A stretch of DNA of 62,280 bases from Gammaproteobacteria bacterium (GTDB lineage Bacteria > Pseudomonadota > Gammaproteobacteria > Pseudomonadales > Pseudohongiellaceae). The stretch lies in assembly GCA_029245905.1 (NCBI GenBank), contig JAQWOJ010000073.1:1-62280 (forward strand), written 5' to 3'. A program made the translations under genes and the position numbers. Below are positions 19,165-27,877 of the stretch, piece after piece; the stretch's first letter is position 1, and each line of letters starts with the position of its first letter. The notes beneath the pieces are model-generated. The model made no database searches. It had not been told where the DNA came from and saw nothing but the letters and a program-made list of their open reading frames with translations.

Positions 19165-19182
19165 CTGACAACTTCCTGTCAG
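19165..19182. repeat. Inverted repeat CTGACA-N6-TGTCAG
   Basis: A perfect 6+6 dyad with a 6-nt centre, followed by an A/T-rich run (AAAATTTTTA). It could be an operator or a weak terminator-like hairpin. It lies about 200 bp upstream of ctaB. Confidence 0.5.
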
Positions 19183-19260
19183 CTAAAATTTTTATACGCA
19201 GCACTTCCGATTGGTTCATTATATAATCGGGACCGTGGGGAGATGAGGAAGTGAGCCGAT

Positions 19261-19283
19261 TTCTTGTGATTCATCAAGAATCA
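19261..19283. repeat. Nested inverted repeats upstream of ctaB
   Basis: Two overlapping dyads occur: TTCTTG (19261-19266) with CAAGAA (19275-19280), and TGATTC (19267-19272) with GAATCA (19278-19283). Only one can fold at a time, so they could form alternative structures or a bipartite operator about 100 bp before ctaB. Confidence 0.45.
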
Positions 19284-19296
19284 TGATTGAATGCGC

Positions 19297-19308
19297 CGCC
19301 TCTAGGCG
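19297..19308. repeat. Short dyad CGCCTCTAGGCG
   Basis: A 5+5 inverted repeat with a 2-nt centre about 75 bp upstream of the ctaB start. It may form an operator half-site pair. Low information on its own. Confidence 0.35.
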
Positions 19309-19382
19309 ATCGTTTAGCATTTATTGTTGGGTTGCTAACAGTTCCCTTTAAAAGTTTTCTAATGTGATTTGATCTAAAAATT

Positions 19383-20267
19383 GTGACTGAACTTACTTCT
19401 AATCCGACAGCCAATTGGCGCGATTACTACGAGATGTGCAAGCCTCGAGTAGTCATGTTGATGATTCTGACATCGTTAGTTGGTATGTTTCTGGCCGTCC
19501 CAGGCATGGTTTCATTTGATGTCCTGATTTTCGGCAATTTAGGCATCGCTCTTGTCGCAGCCTCTGGCGCGGTCGTTAATCATTTCATCGACCGCAAAAT
19601 CGATATTAAGATGAAACGGACCCACAACAGGCCTTTACCTCAGGGGCGGGTAGAAACCAAAAACACCATTATTTTCGCGATAACGATTGGTCTGACGGGA
19701 ATGGCAATCCTTCTCATATTGGTGAACCCGCTATGCGCTTGGTTAACCCTTGCCTCATTTATCGGGTATGCATTTATATACACAGGCTATTTGAAGCATG
19801 CGACACCCCAAAACATAGTAATTGGCGGGCTGTCAGGCGCGATGCCTCCGTTACTGGGGTGGTCAGCGGTAACCGGCAGCATAGAGCCTGACGCCCTTAT
19901 TTTAGTGTTAATAATTTTCGCTTGGACTCCCCCGCATTTTTGGGCCCTAGCGCTGCATCGAAAAGACGAATATGCAAAAAGTGGCGTGCCAATGCTTCCT
20001 GTTACTCATGGGGAACAGGTCACGAAGGTTCATATCATCGCTTACACTGGCATCCTGCTTGTTGTGAGTTCAATGCCTTACTTTTCAGGAATGAGTGGGT
20101 TTTTCTTTTTGACGTCCGCCATGGTTCTAGGGGCCGGGTTTTTGTTCTTTTCTTGGTTGTTAATGATCAGGCCCGGACCAACTACCGCGATGGATACTTT
20201 CAGATACTCCATTGTATATTTGGCTTTGTTGTTCATTGCTCTCGTAGTTGATCACTACATCTTTTGA
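19383..20267 (+). CDS. ctaB: Protoheme IX farnesyltransferase (haem O synthase)
   Basis: This polytopic UbiA-family prenyltransferase adds a farnesyl group to haem b, making haem O, the precursor of haem A. At 294 aa with about nine membrane segments it matches the family. The first Asp-rich motif is seen as NHFIDRKIDIKMKRTHNRPLP near residues 66-86, and the second as FAWTPPHFWALALHRKDEY near residue 180. The start is GTG at 19383. It sits with a Sco gene and divergently from the oxidase structural genes, so all are dedicated to building one oxidase. Confidence 0.95.
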   Translation: MTELTSNPTANWRDYYEMCKPRVVMLMILTSLVGMFLAVPGMVSFDVLIFGNLGIALVAASGAVVNHFIDRKIDIKMKRTHNRPLPQGRVETKNTIIFAITIGLTGMAILLILVNPLCAWLTLASFIGYAFIYTGYLKHATPQNIVIGGLSGAMPPLLGWSAVTGSIEPDALILVLIIFAWTPPHFWALALHRKDEYAKSGVPMLPVTHGEQVTKVHIIAYTGILLVVSSMPYFSGMSGFFFLTSAMVLGAGFLFFSWLLMIRPGPTTAMDTFRYSIVYLALLFIALVVDHYIF

Positions 20268-20280
20268 TTCAAATTAAATT

Positions 20281-20970
20281 GTGCGATTGACACCTTCATT
20301 GAAGCTAGGACTGATTGCTTTTTTAGCAACTGACTTAGCATTAGCCTTTGTTTTTGGTGCGCTATATTTTTTGCGGTCCGACCTTAAATTAGAGGATGAT
20401 TTGCGAAATGTAGGCGCCACCATCTATCAAGAGCCTTTCCAGATAGAAGCCTTTGAATTGCTCGATCAGAATTCAAGAGCATACGTGTCGGAAGACCTCG
20501 AGGGAAAGTGGAGCCTGATATTCTTTGGTTTCACCGCTTGCCCTGATATTTGTCCTATAACTATGGCCGAACTAAAAAAGTTTGCAGATCTGTGGTCTGA
20601 CGTGGAGAGCTCAAAAGAGCTGGATATTATTCTCGCTACCGTTGATCCAAATAACGATGACCCTAACGCTTTAAAGGAGTATTTGACTAACTTTAATCCT
20701 AATTTTATCGGGCTAACTGGCCACCAAGTTGATTTGGCAGGTCTTGCAGAATCGCTTTTTGTTGGCTATGGAGACTCAGCAGCTACTTCAAACCATTTTT
20801 CTGGCCGTGGTGAGCATGGGACTGCAAAAGATCTAGAGAGTTATACGATTGATCATAGTAGCCACATATCGGTTATAAGCCCTGAGGCGCAACTTTTTGC
20901 GGTTATTAGACCTCCACATCGAGCTCGAGACTTAGTGAAAGCCCTAGAGCTGATTATTGCTAGCTATTAG
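20281..20970 (+). CDS. SCO1/SenC-family copper chaperone
   Basis: A membrane-anchored thioredoxin-fold protein that delivers copper to, or reduces, the CuA site of cytochrome oxidase. It has one N-terminal membrane segment (about residues 8-28), the CPDIC copper-binding motif in FTACPDICPITM near residue 87, and the conserved His in DHSSHISVI near residue 185. The start is GTG at 20281, 13 bp after ctaB. The stop abuts that of the convergent znuB. Confidence 0.94.
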   Translation: MRLTPSLKLGLIAFLATDLALAFVFGALYFLRSDLKLEDDLRNVGATIYQEPFQIEAFELLDQNSRAYVSEDLEGKWSLIFFGFTACPDICPITMAELKKFADLWSDVESSKELDIILATVDPNNDDPNALKEYLTNFNPNFIGLTGHQVDLAGLAESLFVGYGDSAATSNHFSGRGEHGTAKDLESYTIDHSSHISVISPEAQLFAVIRPPHRARDLVKALELIIASY

Positions 20971-21789
20971 CTATTGCGTGCGGTTCGCTCGCGGGCCAAA
21001 GTAAAGGGTCACGAAAAAGATGCTCGCTACAACAACTATCGTTGGCCCGGCTGGTGTATCTAAGAAGAACGCCCCTATTAGACCGCAAACTACAGAGAGA
21101 GCGCCTATCAAACTTGCGAGTAATGCCATTTTTTCCGGCGTTCTTGCTAGTTTTCTTGCTGCCGCAGGGGGGATGATCAGCAAAGACGTGATAAGTAAAA
21201 CGCCTACAATTTTCATCGCAACCGCTATAGTTAGAGCAACTAATACGATCAAAATCAAATTAGATTGCTTCACATTTACACCCTCTACTTCGGCGATTTC
21301 AGCATTTACCGTTGATGAGAGGAAGGCATTCCATTTTTTTATCAGCGTAAAAGCTACCAGGCCCCCAATCGAAAGGATCCAAGTTAAATCCGTACCTGTT
21401 ATTGTCAACATTGACCCAAAAAGATAAGCCTCTAGGTCGACCCTTAAAGAACTCGTTAAGGCAATAAATACGATACCGATAGCTAGAGAACTGTGCGCCA
21501 AAATTCCAAGAATTGTATCCGTTGAAATTGAAGGATTACGGTCTAGAAAAGCGAGCAGCAAGGCTAACACCACACAGCTTAGTATTATGCTTAGTTGAGG
21601 GTCGCTATCAGTAAGCAATCCGATTGCTATCCCGAGTAAGGCTGAATGAGCCAGAGTATCACCAAAATAAGACATGCGGCGCCAAACGATAAATGACCCT
21701 AATGGACCGGCAATAAAGGCCAGACTTAAGCTAGCGATCAAAGCGGTGAGGAAAAAATCGGCGGTTATCAGTTGTAAGAAATTTTCCAT
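20971..21789 (-). CDS. znuB: Zinc ABC transporter permease
   Basis: This ABC-3 family membrane permease has about eight hydrophobic segments in 272 aa. The LGSFIVWRRMSYFGDTLAHSALLG block near residues 30-53 is diagnostic of ZnuB/MntB-type permeases. The start codon overlaps the znuC stop, so the two are translationally coupled. Together with znuA across the divergent promoter it forms a high-affinity Zn2+ importer. A manganese role is less likely given the Zur-like operator. Confidence 0.93.
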   Translation of the reverse strand: MENFLQLITADFFLTALIASLSLAFIAGPLGSFIVWRRMSYFGDTLAHSALLGIAIGLLTDSDPQLSIILSCVVLALLLAFLDRNPSISTDTILGILAHSSLAIGIVFIALTSSLRVDLEAYLFGSMLTITGTDLTWILSIGGLVAFTLIKKWNAFLSSTVNAEIAEVEGVNVKQSNLILIVLVALTIAVAMKIVGVLLITSLLIIPPAAARKLARTPEKMALLASLIGALSVVCGLIGAFFLDTPAGPTIVVVASIFFVTLYFGPRANRTQ

Positions 21790-22529
21790 TAGCTTGAAGG
21801 CTTTATCTTTTCCGTTATTTCGTGTTCATGATTATGGCGATGCGCATAAATGGCTAAATTGGGAGAAACACTAGCACCGAAAAGCTCTAAGAATGCAGGA
21901 TCGCTGCTAACGTCCTCTGGTTTACCATGACAACATACATGACGATTTAAGCAGATTACTTCGTTAGTTGAGGACATAACTAAATGTAGATCATGCGAAA
22001 TCATCAATATGCCGCAGCCCTTCTCTGCTCGAATTTCATTGATTAAGTCATATAGCTTCGATTGTCCTGAAATGTCTACACCTTGCGCGGGCTCGTCTAG
22101 GATTAGCAGATGTGGGTTACGAAGAAGTGCTCGAGCCAGCAGAACTCGCTGCATCTCACCGCCAGAAAGTGAGCTAATCTGTTCTTCGTTAAGATGACTA
22201 ATTTCTAATCTGTCCTGTAAAGCTCCCATATCCCCACTCCTGGTTGGCTGGGCTAGCTTTAAAAACCTATCGACAGTGATTGGAAGAATCGAATCAATGC
22301 GCAGTGTTTGCGGCATGTAACCAATGCGAAGGTCTGGTCGCAAATAAATAGAACCGGTGTCTGATTTTAAAATTCCAAGGATTATCCTGATGAGGGTAGT
22401 TTTACCTGCGCCGTTTGGACCAATTAGGGTTAAAATCTGCCCTTCGTAAATTTTTAAACTGATATCCTGTAAAATAGGTTTTGACGAGACAGATTTGCTA
22501 ACACTGTGTGTAGCTAAAAGGAGCTTCAT
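21789..22529 (-). CDS. znuC: Zinc ABC transporter ATP-binding protein
   Basis: The ATPase of the zinc importer. Walker A is GPNGAGKTTL, the signature is SLSGGEMQRVLLARAL and Walker B is LLILDEPAQGVD. The C-terminus carries a short His-rich stretch (HRHNHEHE), common in ZnuC. I chose the ATG at 22529 (MKLLLATHSV) because it aligns with family starts; an in-frame ATG at 22562 would add eleven residues. It is transcribed away from znuA. Confidence 0.94.
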   Translation of the reverse strand: MKLLLATHSVSKSVSSKPILQDISLKIYEGQILTLIGPNGAGKTTLIRIILGILKSDTGSIYLRPDLRIGYMPQTLRIDSILPITVDRFLKLAQPTRSGDMGALQDRLEISHLNEEQISSLSGGEMQRVLLARALLRNPHLLILDEPAQGVDISGQSKLYDLINEIRAEKGCGILMISHDLHLVMSSTNEVICLNRHVCCHGKPEDVSSDPAFLELFGASVSPNLAIYAHRHNHEHEITEKIKPSS

Positions 22530-22650
22530 ATCTGTTTCTTTTGTATTTCCGCTTGCTATCATCGCAGTATCCAGCAGTCCTCTGAGAAATTCTAAGTATT
22601 TTTCTTCGTACCCCTCTCGCGAAAAGAACAGTTACCAGCTAACGATACGA

Positions 22651-22665
22651 TGTTATATGATAACA
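22651..22665. promoter_or_regulatory. Probable Zur operator between znuC and znuA
   Basis: TGTTATATGATAACA is a perfect 6+6 inverted repeat with a 3-nt centre, in the divergent znuCB/znuA gap. Gammaproteobacterial Zur boxes have a similar GTTATA-n-TATAAC core. It lies 33 bp before the znuA start, so it can cover the znuA promoter. No zur gene is in the window. Confidence 0.78.
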
Positions 22666-22698
22666 CTGATATTAAAATGTGTTCGTTGATCCTGCTTT

Positions 22699-23577
22699 AT
22701 GCTTATTACTGTTCGATTATCTAGTCTTCTTGCTTTTGTATTTATATCCTATAACGCGCAGCTAGCTGCCGCGGAGCTCTCTGTCGCCGCGACAATTAAG
22801 CCCCTTCAGGCAATTGCACAAGCAATTATGCAAGACCACGGGTCTGTGACTACTCTAATTGGCTCGCGAGACTCCCTTCATAACTCCGCACTAACCCCTG
22901 GAGATCGCCTCGCAATCGAAAAAGCAGACCTTCTATTGTGGGCTGGGCCTGATTTTGAAATACAGTTTGCTGATGTGTATCAGGGAAATATTGGGCGAAA
23001 ACCAGTATTAGCGGCGACTGAAGTCTCGGGTCTTACCATTCACGAAGGTAATGATGGCCGCGCAGACATCCATTTTTGGCTAAACACTAATAATGCCTTA
23101 TTAATTGCGCGTGAATTGGTCGGTTATTTGACCGAGATAAAGCCGAATTATGAGCGTAGTTTTCAATCTGGCTATCGTGACTTTGAGTTGCAGATATCGA
23201 AATTGGAGCAAACAATTAATGAGTCTCTTTCACCGTTTCCTGATGTGCCTTTCCTAGTTTTTCATGATGCCTTTCAGTACTTCGAAAAGCAGTTCAATCT
23301 AACCGCAGGTGAGGTTTTGTTGCGCGACCCAGAAATTCTGCCCAGCATGAGAGAGCTATTAACTATCCGACGCAGAGTCCAAAGTTTACCGGTTAACTGT
23401 ATATTGATGGAGCGGGGTGCGAATGAAGAGTTGGTTTCGACGATTTTTGTAAATAAAGCACCAAATCTAGAATTCGTCGATTTGTTCGGGTTTGAAGTCG
23501 AAGATAGCGCGAAGGCTTACCTTGAAATAATCTCCGGCGTTGCTGATTCCTTTCATGCTTGTTTGAAACAAGAATAG
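22699..23577 (+). CDS. znuA: Zinc ABC transporter substrate-binding protein
   Basis: A periplasmic cluster A-I binding protein that captures Zn2+ for ZnuBC. A signal peptide covers about residues 1-25 (cleavage after AQLAAA). Candidate Zn ligands are His in SRDSLHNSALTPGD near residue 60, His in ADIHFWL near residue 116 and His in VFHDAFQYF near residue 190. The His-rich loop found in many ZnuA proteins is missing. At 292 aa the length is normal. Its 3' end lies 26 bp before the polA start. Confidence 0.93.
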   Translation: MLITVRLSSLLAFVFISYNAQLAAAELSVAATIKPLQAIAQAIMQDHGSVTTLIGSRDSLHNSALTPGDRLAIEKADLLLWAGPDFEIQFADVYQGNIGRKPVLAATEVSGLTIHEGNDGRADIHFWLNTNNALLIARELVGYLTEIKPNYERSFQSGYRDFELQISKLEQTINESLSPFPDVPFLVFHDAFQYFEKQFNLTAGEVLLRDPEILPSMRELLTIRRRVQSLPVNCILMERGANEELVSTIFVNKAPNLEFVDLFGFEVEDSAKAYLEIISGVADSFHACLKQE

Positions 23578-23603
23578 GCAAATTGGTCAGGGAGATCGAA
23601 AAC

Positions 23604-26345
23604 GTGAAAAAGCAGTTAATTTTGGTAGACGGTTCATCTTACCTTTTCAGGGCCTTCCATGCCTTACCTCCCCTAGTAAATAGTAAAGGGCGGCCGACGG
23701 GCGCAGTTAAGGGCGTCATTAACATGCTTCGAGCTTTAATAAAAAGCCACGGCGATGGCAACATAGCTATTGTTTTTGACGCAAAAGGTAAAACTTTTCG
23801 TAACGACTTATTTAAGGACTACAAGGCAAATCGGCCGCCAATGCCGGATGAGTTACGAAGTCAGATAAAGTCTATACACCAGATAATTATTGCCATGGGT
23901 TTTCCATTATTGATCATCGATAATGTAGAGGCAGACGATGTGATTGGGACGCTATCCCATCAGGCGAGCAGCGAAAATATAGAAACACTCATATCTACTG
24001 GAGATAAAGACCTTGCACAGTTGGTTAATGCGAAAGTTACATTACTAAATACAATGACCAACGAGGTCCTTGATGTGAAGGGTGTGGTTTCTAAGTTTGG
24101 AGTAAGGCCGAATCAGATTATTGATTACCTTGCTTTGGTGGGAGATAAGTCAGATAACATTCCTGGAGTGCCAGGCGTGGGTCCAAAGACTGCGGTAAAG
24201 TGGCTGGAAGATTATGGCTCTATTGAAGGCATTATAGAAAATTCGTTGGCAATTAATGGAAAGGTTGGGGAGCGTCTGCGCAACAATATTGAGTTGCTAA
24301 GGCTTTCATATGAGCTCGCAACTATTAAGCTTGATGTTGAATTAGATGTGTCGGTACATGAATTGACCAGAAAAGAAGAAGACAAAAAAGCTCTTTATGA
24401 CTTGTTTGCCGAGCTCGAATTTAAAACGTGGGTAAAGGAGATAGAGGAAAGAGGTATAACTGGTACATCAAGCCGTAAAACAAATGAAGTTATGGTCTTG
24501 GAAAAATCGAATGAAATTTCAACCAAGAAAATAATAAAAACGCATTACTCCATAATTTATGAGGAAAAAGACCTTAATCTTTTAATACAGAAATTAGAAA
24601 ACACGCGGCAATTCAGTATCAGCCTAGAGCTAGATGAGGCCCATTTTCTTGATACAAAAATTATCGGCATTAGTATTAGTGCAGGCCCGGGTTATTCTTG
24701 TTATATCCCGTTAGGACACGAATATGAAAGTAGTCCAATCCAGTTAGAAATTGGCCCAGTTTTAAGGCAGCTGAAGGCAATCATCGAACATGAAGGCATT
24801 AAAAAGCTTTGCTATGACGCAAAAAACTTAGGCCATGCTCTTCAGAACCATGGAATTGAGTTATCTAACAAAAAGTCAGATGTGCAGCTAGCGTCTTATG
24901 TCTTTAATTCCGTAAGGACCAAGCATCAACTTTCTGATGCGTCGAAAGTTTACTTAGATTTAGATTCAGAAAATCTAGAGGATCTATTAGGGAAGGGCCG
25001 AGGAAAGGTTTCGCATAAAGAAATTCCAATAGAGAAATACTCTTCCTTTGCAAATCAAAAAGCAGACTATATATACAGACTGTCTGTTTTCTTAGAGGAA
25101 AGCCTTTCGAATTGTGGTCACTTGTTCGGAGTCTATAAGTACTGCGAGCTTCCGCTGATAGGGGTTTTGCGTCGAATCGAACGTAACGGTATTCTTATAG
25201 ACAAGAACGCATTGATTGAACAAAGTGATGAGTTAGGTGAAAAATTACTAGCTCTCCAAGGGGAAATCTATGATCTGGCGGGTGAGGAGTTCAACATTGG
25301 TTCACCGAAACAACTACAGACTATTTTTTATGAAAAATTAGAGCTCCCAATTTTGAAAAAAACGCCAACTGGTCAGCCATCCACGGCAGAACCAGTACTT
25401 CAAGAGCTTGCTGAGAAATATGATTTGCCTAGACTAATATTGGAACAGCGGTCAATTAGTAAACTTAAATCCACTTACACGGACAAACTGCCCTTACAAG
25501 TTAAAAGCACAAGTGGAAGAATCCATTCCTCTTTTCAGCAAGCTATAGCGGCTACGGGCCGCTTGTCTTCGACGGACCCTAATTTGCAGAATATTCCTAT
25601 CAGAACTCCAGAAGGAAGACGAGTACGAAAGGCGTTTATTGCAAAAAAAGGTTATAAGTTGGTGGCGGCGGATTACTCTCAAGTTGAATTGCGAATCATG
25701 GCGCATCTATCTCGCGATTCCGGTCTTTTGAACGCCTTTTCAAATTCCCAGGATGTTCACAAAGCAACCGCTGCAGATGTTTTTAATACGCCACTAGACA
25801 GTGTTACAGCAGAGCAAAGGCGAAGTGCTAAAGCGATTAACTTCGGTCTGATATACGGGATGAGTGCGTTTGGGCTTGCTAAACAACTAAATATTAGTAG
25901 AAGCGAGGCTCAACAATATGTTGAAAGATATTTTGAGAGGTATCCTGGCGTTAAAACCTATATGGACGAAACCAGAGTCTTCGCAGATGAGAACGGGTTC
26001 GTAGAGACTATCTTTGGAAGAAGATTATACCTACCGGGTATAAGCGCGAGTAATGCAATGATCCGGAAGGCAGCGCAGAGGGCAGCGATCAATGCTCCAA
26101 TGCAAGGGTCGGCAGCAGACATTATTAAGCAAGCGATGATTGATATAGATCATTGGCTTGGGGTCGGTGATCTTGATGCCAGCATGTTATTGCAGGTGCA
26201 TGACGAACTAGTTTTTGAAGTAAGTGAAAAGGATATCGAATTGCTTTCAGAGGGAGTTAAGTTTCGGATGATGACAGCGGCTGCACTTGAGGTGCCCTTA
26301 TTGGTCGATATTGGTGTTGGCAATAATTGGGACCAAGCCCACTAG
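23604..26345 (+). CDS. polA: DNA polymerase I with a degenerate 3'-5' exonuclease site
   Basis: This enzyme removes RNA primers and fills gaps. The start is GTG at 23604 with GGGAG 9 nt upstream, giving 913 aa; the open frame runs back to 23559. The 5'-3' exonuclease (about residues 1-300) shows the acidic residues in FDAKGKTFRNDLFKDYKANR and VEADDVIG. The polymerase domain (about 500-913) has LVAADYSQVELR, the O-helix region RRSAKAINFGLIYGMS and LQVHDELVFEV. The 3'-5' exonuclease domain is present in length but changed. At the Asp355 position of the E. coli enzyme stands Ser340, and at Asp424 stands Leu409. Only the Glu357 and Asp501 equivalents remain. Proofreading is therefore probably lost. 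Confidence 0.97.
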   Translation: MKKQLILVDGSSYLFRAFHALPPLVNSKGRPTGAVKGVINMLRALIKSHGDGNIAIVFDAKGKTFRNDLFKDYKANRPPMPDELRSQIKSIHQIIIAMGFPLLIIDNVEADDVIGTLSHQASSENIETLISTGDKDLAQLVNAKVTLLNTMTNEVLDVKGVVSKFGVRPNQIIDYLALVGDKSDNIPGVPGVGPKTAVKWLEDYGSIEGIIENSLAINGKVGERLRNNIELLRLSYELATIKLDVELDVSVHELTRKEEDKKALYDLFAELEFKTWVKEIEERGITGTSSRKTNEVMVLEKSNEISTKKIIKTHYSIIYEEKDLNLLIQKLENTRQFSISLELDEAHFLDTKIIGISISAGPGYSCYIPLGHEYESSPIQLEIGPVLRQLKAIIEHEGIKKLCYDAKNLGHALQNHGIELSNKKSDVQLASYVFNSVRTKHQLSDASKVYLDLDSENLEDLLGKGRGKVSHKEIPIEKYSSFANQKADYIYRLSVFLEESLSNCGHLFGVYKYCELPLIGVLRRIERNGILIDKNALIEQSDELGEKLLALQGEIYDLAGEEFNIGSPKQLQTIFYEKLELPILKKTPTGQPSTAEPVLQELAEKYDLPRLILEQRSISKLKSTYTDKLPLQVKSTSGRIHSSFQQAIAATGRLSSTDPNLQNIPIRTPEGRRVRKAFIAKKGYKLVAADYSQVELRIMAHLSRDSGLLNAFSNSQDVHKATAADVFNTPLDSVTAEQRRSAKAINFGLIYGMSAFGLAKQLNISRSEAQQYVERYFERYPGVKTYMDETRVFADENGFVETIFGRRLYLPGISASNAMIRKAAQRAAINAPMQGSAADIIKQAMIDIDHWLGVGDLDASMLLQVHDELVFEVSEKDIELLSEGVKFRMMTAAALEVPLLVDIGVGNNWDQAH

Positions 26346-26349
26346 GAAT

Positions 26350-26943
26350 TTAATTATTTATTTTTGCCCATTCGGATATTTTACTTTTTACCTCGTCCAA
26401 TCCAGTTTTTTTAACGGACGAGAACAGTTGTACCGACACGTCACCCAATTCCTTCAATTCTTCACTGACTTTCAACAAAGTATTTTGCGCGGGCCCCCGT
26501 TTAAGTTTGTCGGACTTGGTTAGTAGAAGGTGAAGAGGCAGATTGGACTTAACAGCCCAATCTATCATCATTCGATCGAATTCTTTTAAAGGGTGGCGAA
26601 TATCGCTCAACAAAATCAATCCAACTAATTGCTCTCTCTGCCTTAAGTACTGCTCTAGCTCTCGCTGCCATTTATTTTTGATTTCTAGAGGGACTTTAGC
26701 GAACCCGTAGCCAGGTAGGTCTACCAAGTACACATTAGGTTCGACAGCAAAGAAATTAAGCAGCTGAGTCCGCCCGGGTGTTTTGCTGGCACGAGCAAGC
26801 TGATTTTGATCGCATACACTATTTATCGCACTAGACTTTCCCGCGTTAGAACGGCCTGCGAATGCAACTTCTACGATACTGTCTTTAGGACAGTCACCGA
26901 ACTTCGCAGCGCTAGTTATGAAACGGGTTTGGTTTAAATTCAT
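26350..26943 (-). CDS. engB: Ribosome biogenesis GTPase EngB (YihA/YsxC)
   Basis: A small essential GTPase acting in large ribosomal subunit assembly. G1 is AGRSNAGKSS near residue 29, G2 lies in SKTPGRTQLLNF, G3 is VDLPGYGFAKV near residue 74 and G4 is LLTKSDKL near residue 138. At 197 aa it is full length. It converges on polA with 4 bp between the stops and diverges from the cytochrome c4 gene, as in Pseudomonas-type genomes. Confidence 0.96.
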   Translation of the reverse strand: MNLNQTRFITSAAKFGDCPKDSIVEVAFAGRSNAGKSSAINSVCDQNQLARASKTPGRTQLLNFFAVEPNVYLVDLPGYGFAKVPLEIKNKWQRELEQYLRQREQLVGLILLSDIRHPLKEFDRMMIDWAVKSNLPLHLLLTKSDKLKRGPAQNTLLKVSEELKELGDVSVQLFSSVKKTGLDEVKSKISEWAKINN

Positions 26944-27154
26944 GATTTAATCCTAGCTCTCGTGCACCTGTGTGTGCTCCAGGCATGATTTTTTCACTAA
27001 AGTTGTCCGATTAGAGTCATTGTTGAATTTAGGCTATAATTCAGTCTTACGAGCGCAAATATCAGTTTTACTCAGCCATCAATGGTGGTCGATTGATTCT
27101 AGGGAAGCGCCCAAATAATCTATTCGCAGTGTAGTAGTAATTTCAGGAATTAGT

Positions 27155-27766
27155 ATGAAGAAATTTGTCATCTCAATGTTATCGGCTGTTTTTACTTTAG
27201 TCTCAACACAATCCGCATTAGCGCAAGGCGATGCTGCTGCAGGTCAGGCTAAATCTGCCCTTTGCGCCACCTGCCATGGCGCAGAAGGCAATAGTGAGAT
27301 ATCAATCAACCCGAAATTGGCGGGACAAAATTTTAACTACATAGTTAAACAGCTAAACGATTATAAATCTGGAAATCGTGTTAACGCGACAATGTCGGCT
27401 ATGGTGGCGGCTCTCACAGAGCAGGATATTTTGGATATATCAGCCTGGTATTCTTCACAACAGGTAACTTTGCAGGGAGCGAATATCGAGAGTCTGGAGC
27501 TCGGCGAATCGATTTACCGAGCGGGCATCAAGGATTTATCAGTAGCAGCCTGTGCGGCATGTCATTCACCAACCGGAAGCGGTAATGCTCCGGCAGGATT
27601 TCCCTCATTGAGCGGACAGCATCGGGATTATACCCTAATGCAACTAAAGGCTTTCAGATCGGGGGAAAGGCAAAACGATTCTAGTGCAATGATGCGTTCG
27701 GTAGTAAAACGCTTAACCGACGAAGAGTTAGAGGCGCTTTCAAGTTACGTTTCCGGCCTAAACTGA
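27155..27766 (+). CDS. Dihaem cytochrome c4
   Basis: A periplasmic electron carrier with two class I haem c domains. The signal peptide spans about residues 1-23 (cleavage after SALA). Haem sites are CATCHGAEG near residue 37 and CAACHSPTG near residue 132. Met ligands are likely in MSAMVAAL and AMMRSVV-type segments. At 203 aa it fits cytochrome c4. It could pass electrons from the bc1 complex to the oxidase encoded upstream. The neighbours engB and dsbA are the usual ones for this gene. Confidence 0.94.
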   Translation: MKKFVISMLSAVFTLVSTQSALAQGDAAAGQAKSALCATCHGAEGNSEISINPKLAGQNFNYIVKQLNDYKSGNRVNATMSAMVAALTEQDILDISAWYSSQQVTLQGANIESLELGESIYRAGIKDLSVAACAACHSPTGSGNAPAGFPSLSGQHRDYTLMQLKAFRSGERQNDSSAMMRSVVKRLTDEELEALSSYVSGLN

Positions 27767-27877
27767 TTTCTCTGCTCAGCTTCGAGAAATTTGGCCAGGA
27801 TATAGCTTCACAGATGGTGTTATGGTAACTTTTCAAGCACATGTCTGTGGTTCTGGACGGAAAAATGGAGTTCCAAC

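Larger units (their letters stand above)
18791..19382. promoter_or_regulatory. Divergent control region between oxidase operon and ctaB-sco
   Basis: This stretch of about 590 bp has no credible gene. It must hold the promoters for the leftward ctaC operon and the rightward ctaB-sco pair. A TATAAT hexamer lies at 19222-19227, but I see no good -35 at proper spacing. Five separate inverted repeats occur here and are listed individually. No known riboswitch or RNA gene is recognisable by eye. Confidence 0.6.

Noticed and set aside
19222..19227. TATAAT as a ctaB promoter
   Set aside because: The -10 match is exact, but no recognisable -35 lies 16-18 bp upstream and no extended -10 is present, so it is only mentioned within the intergenic entry.
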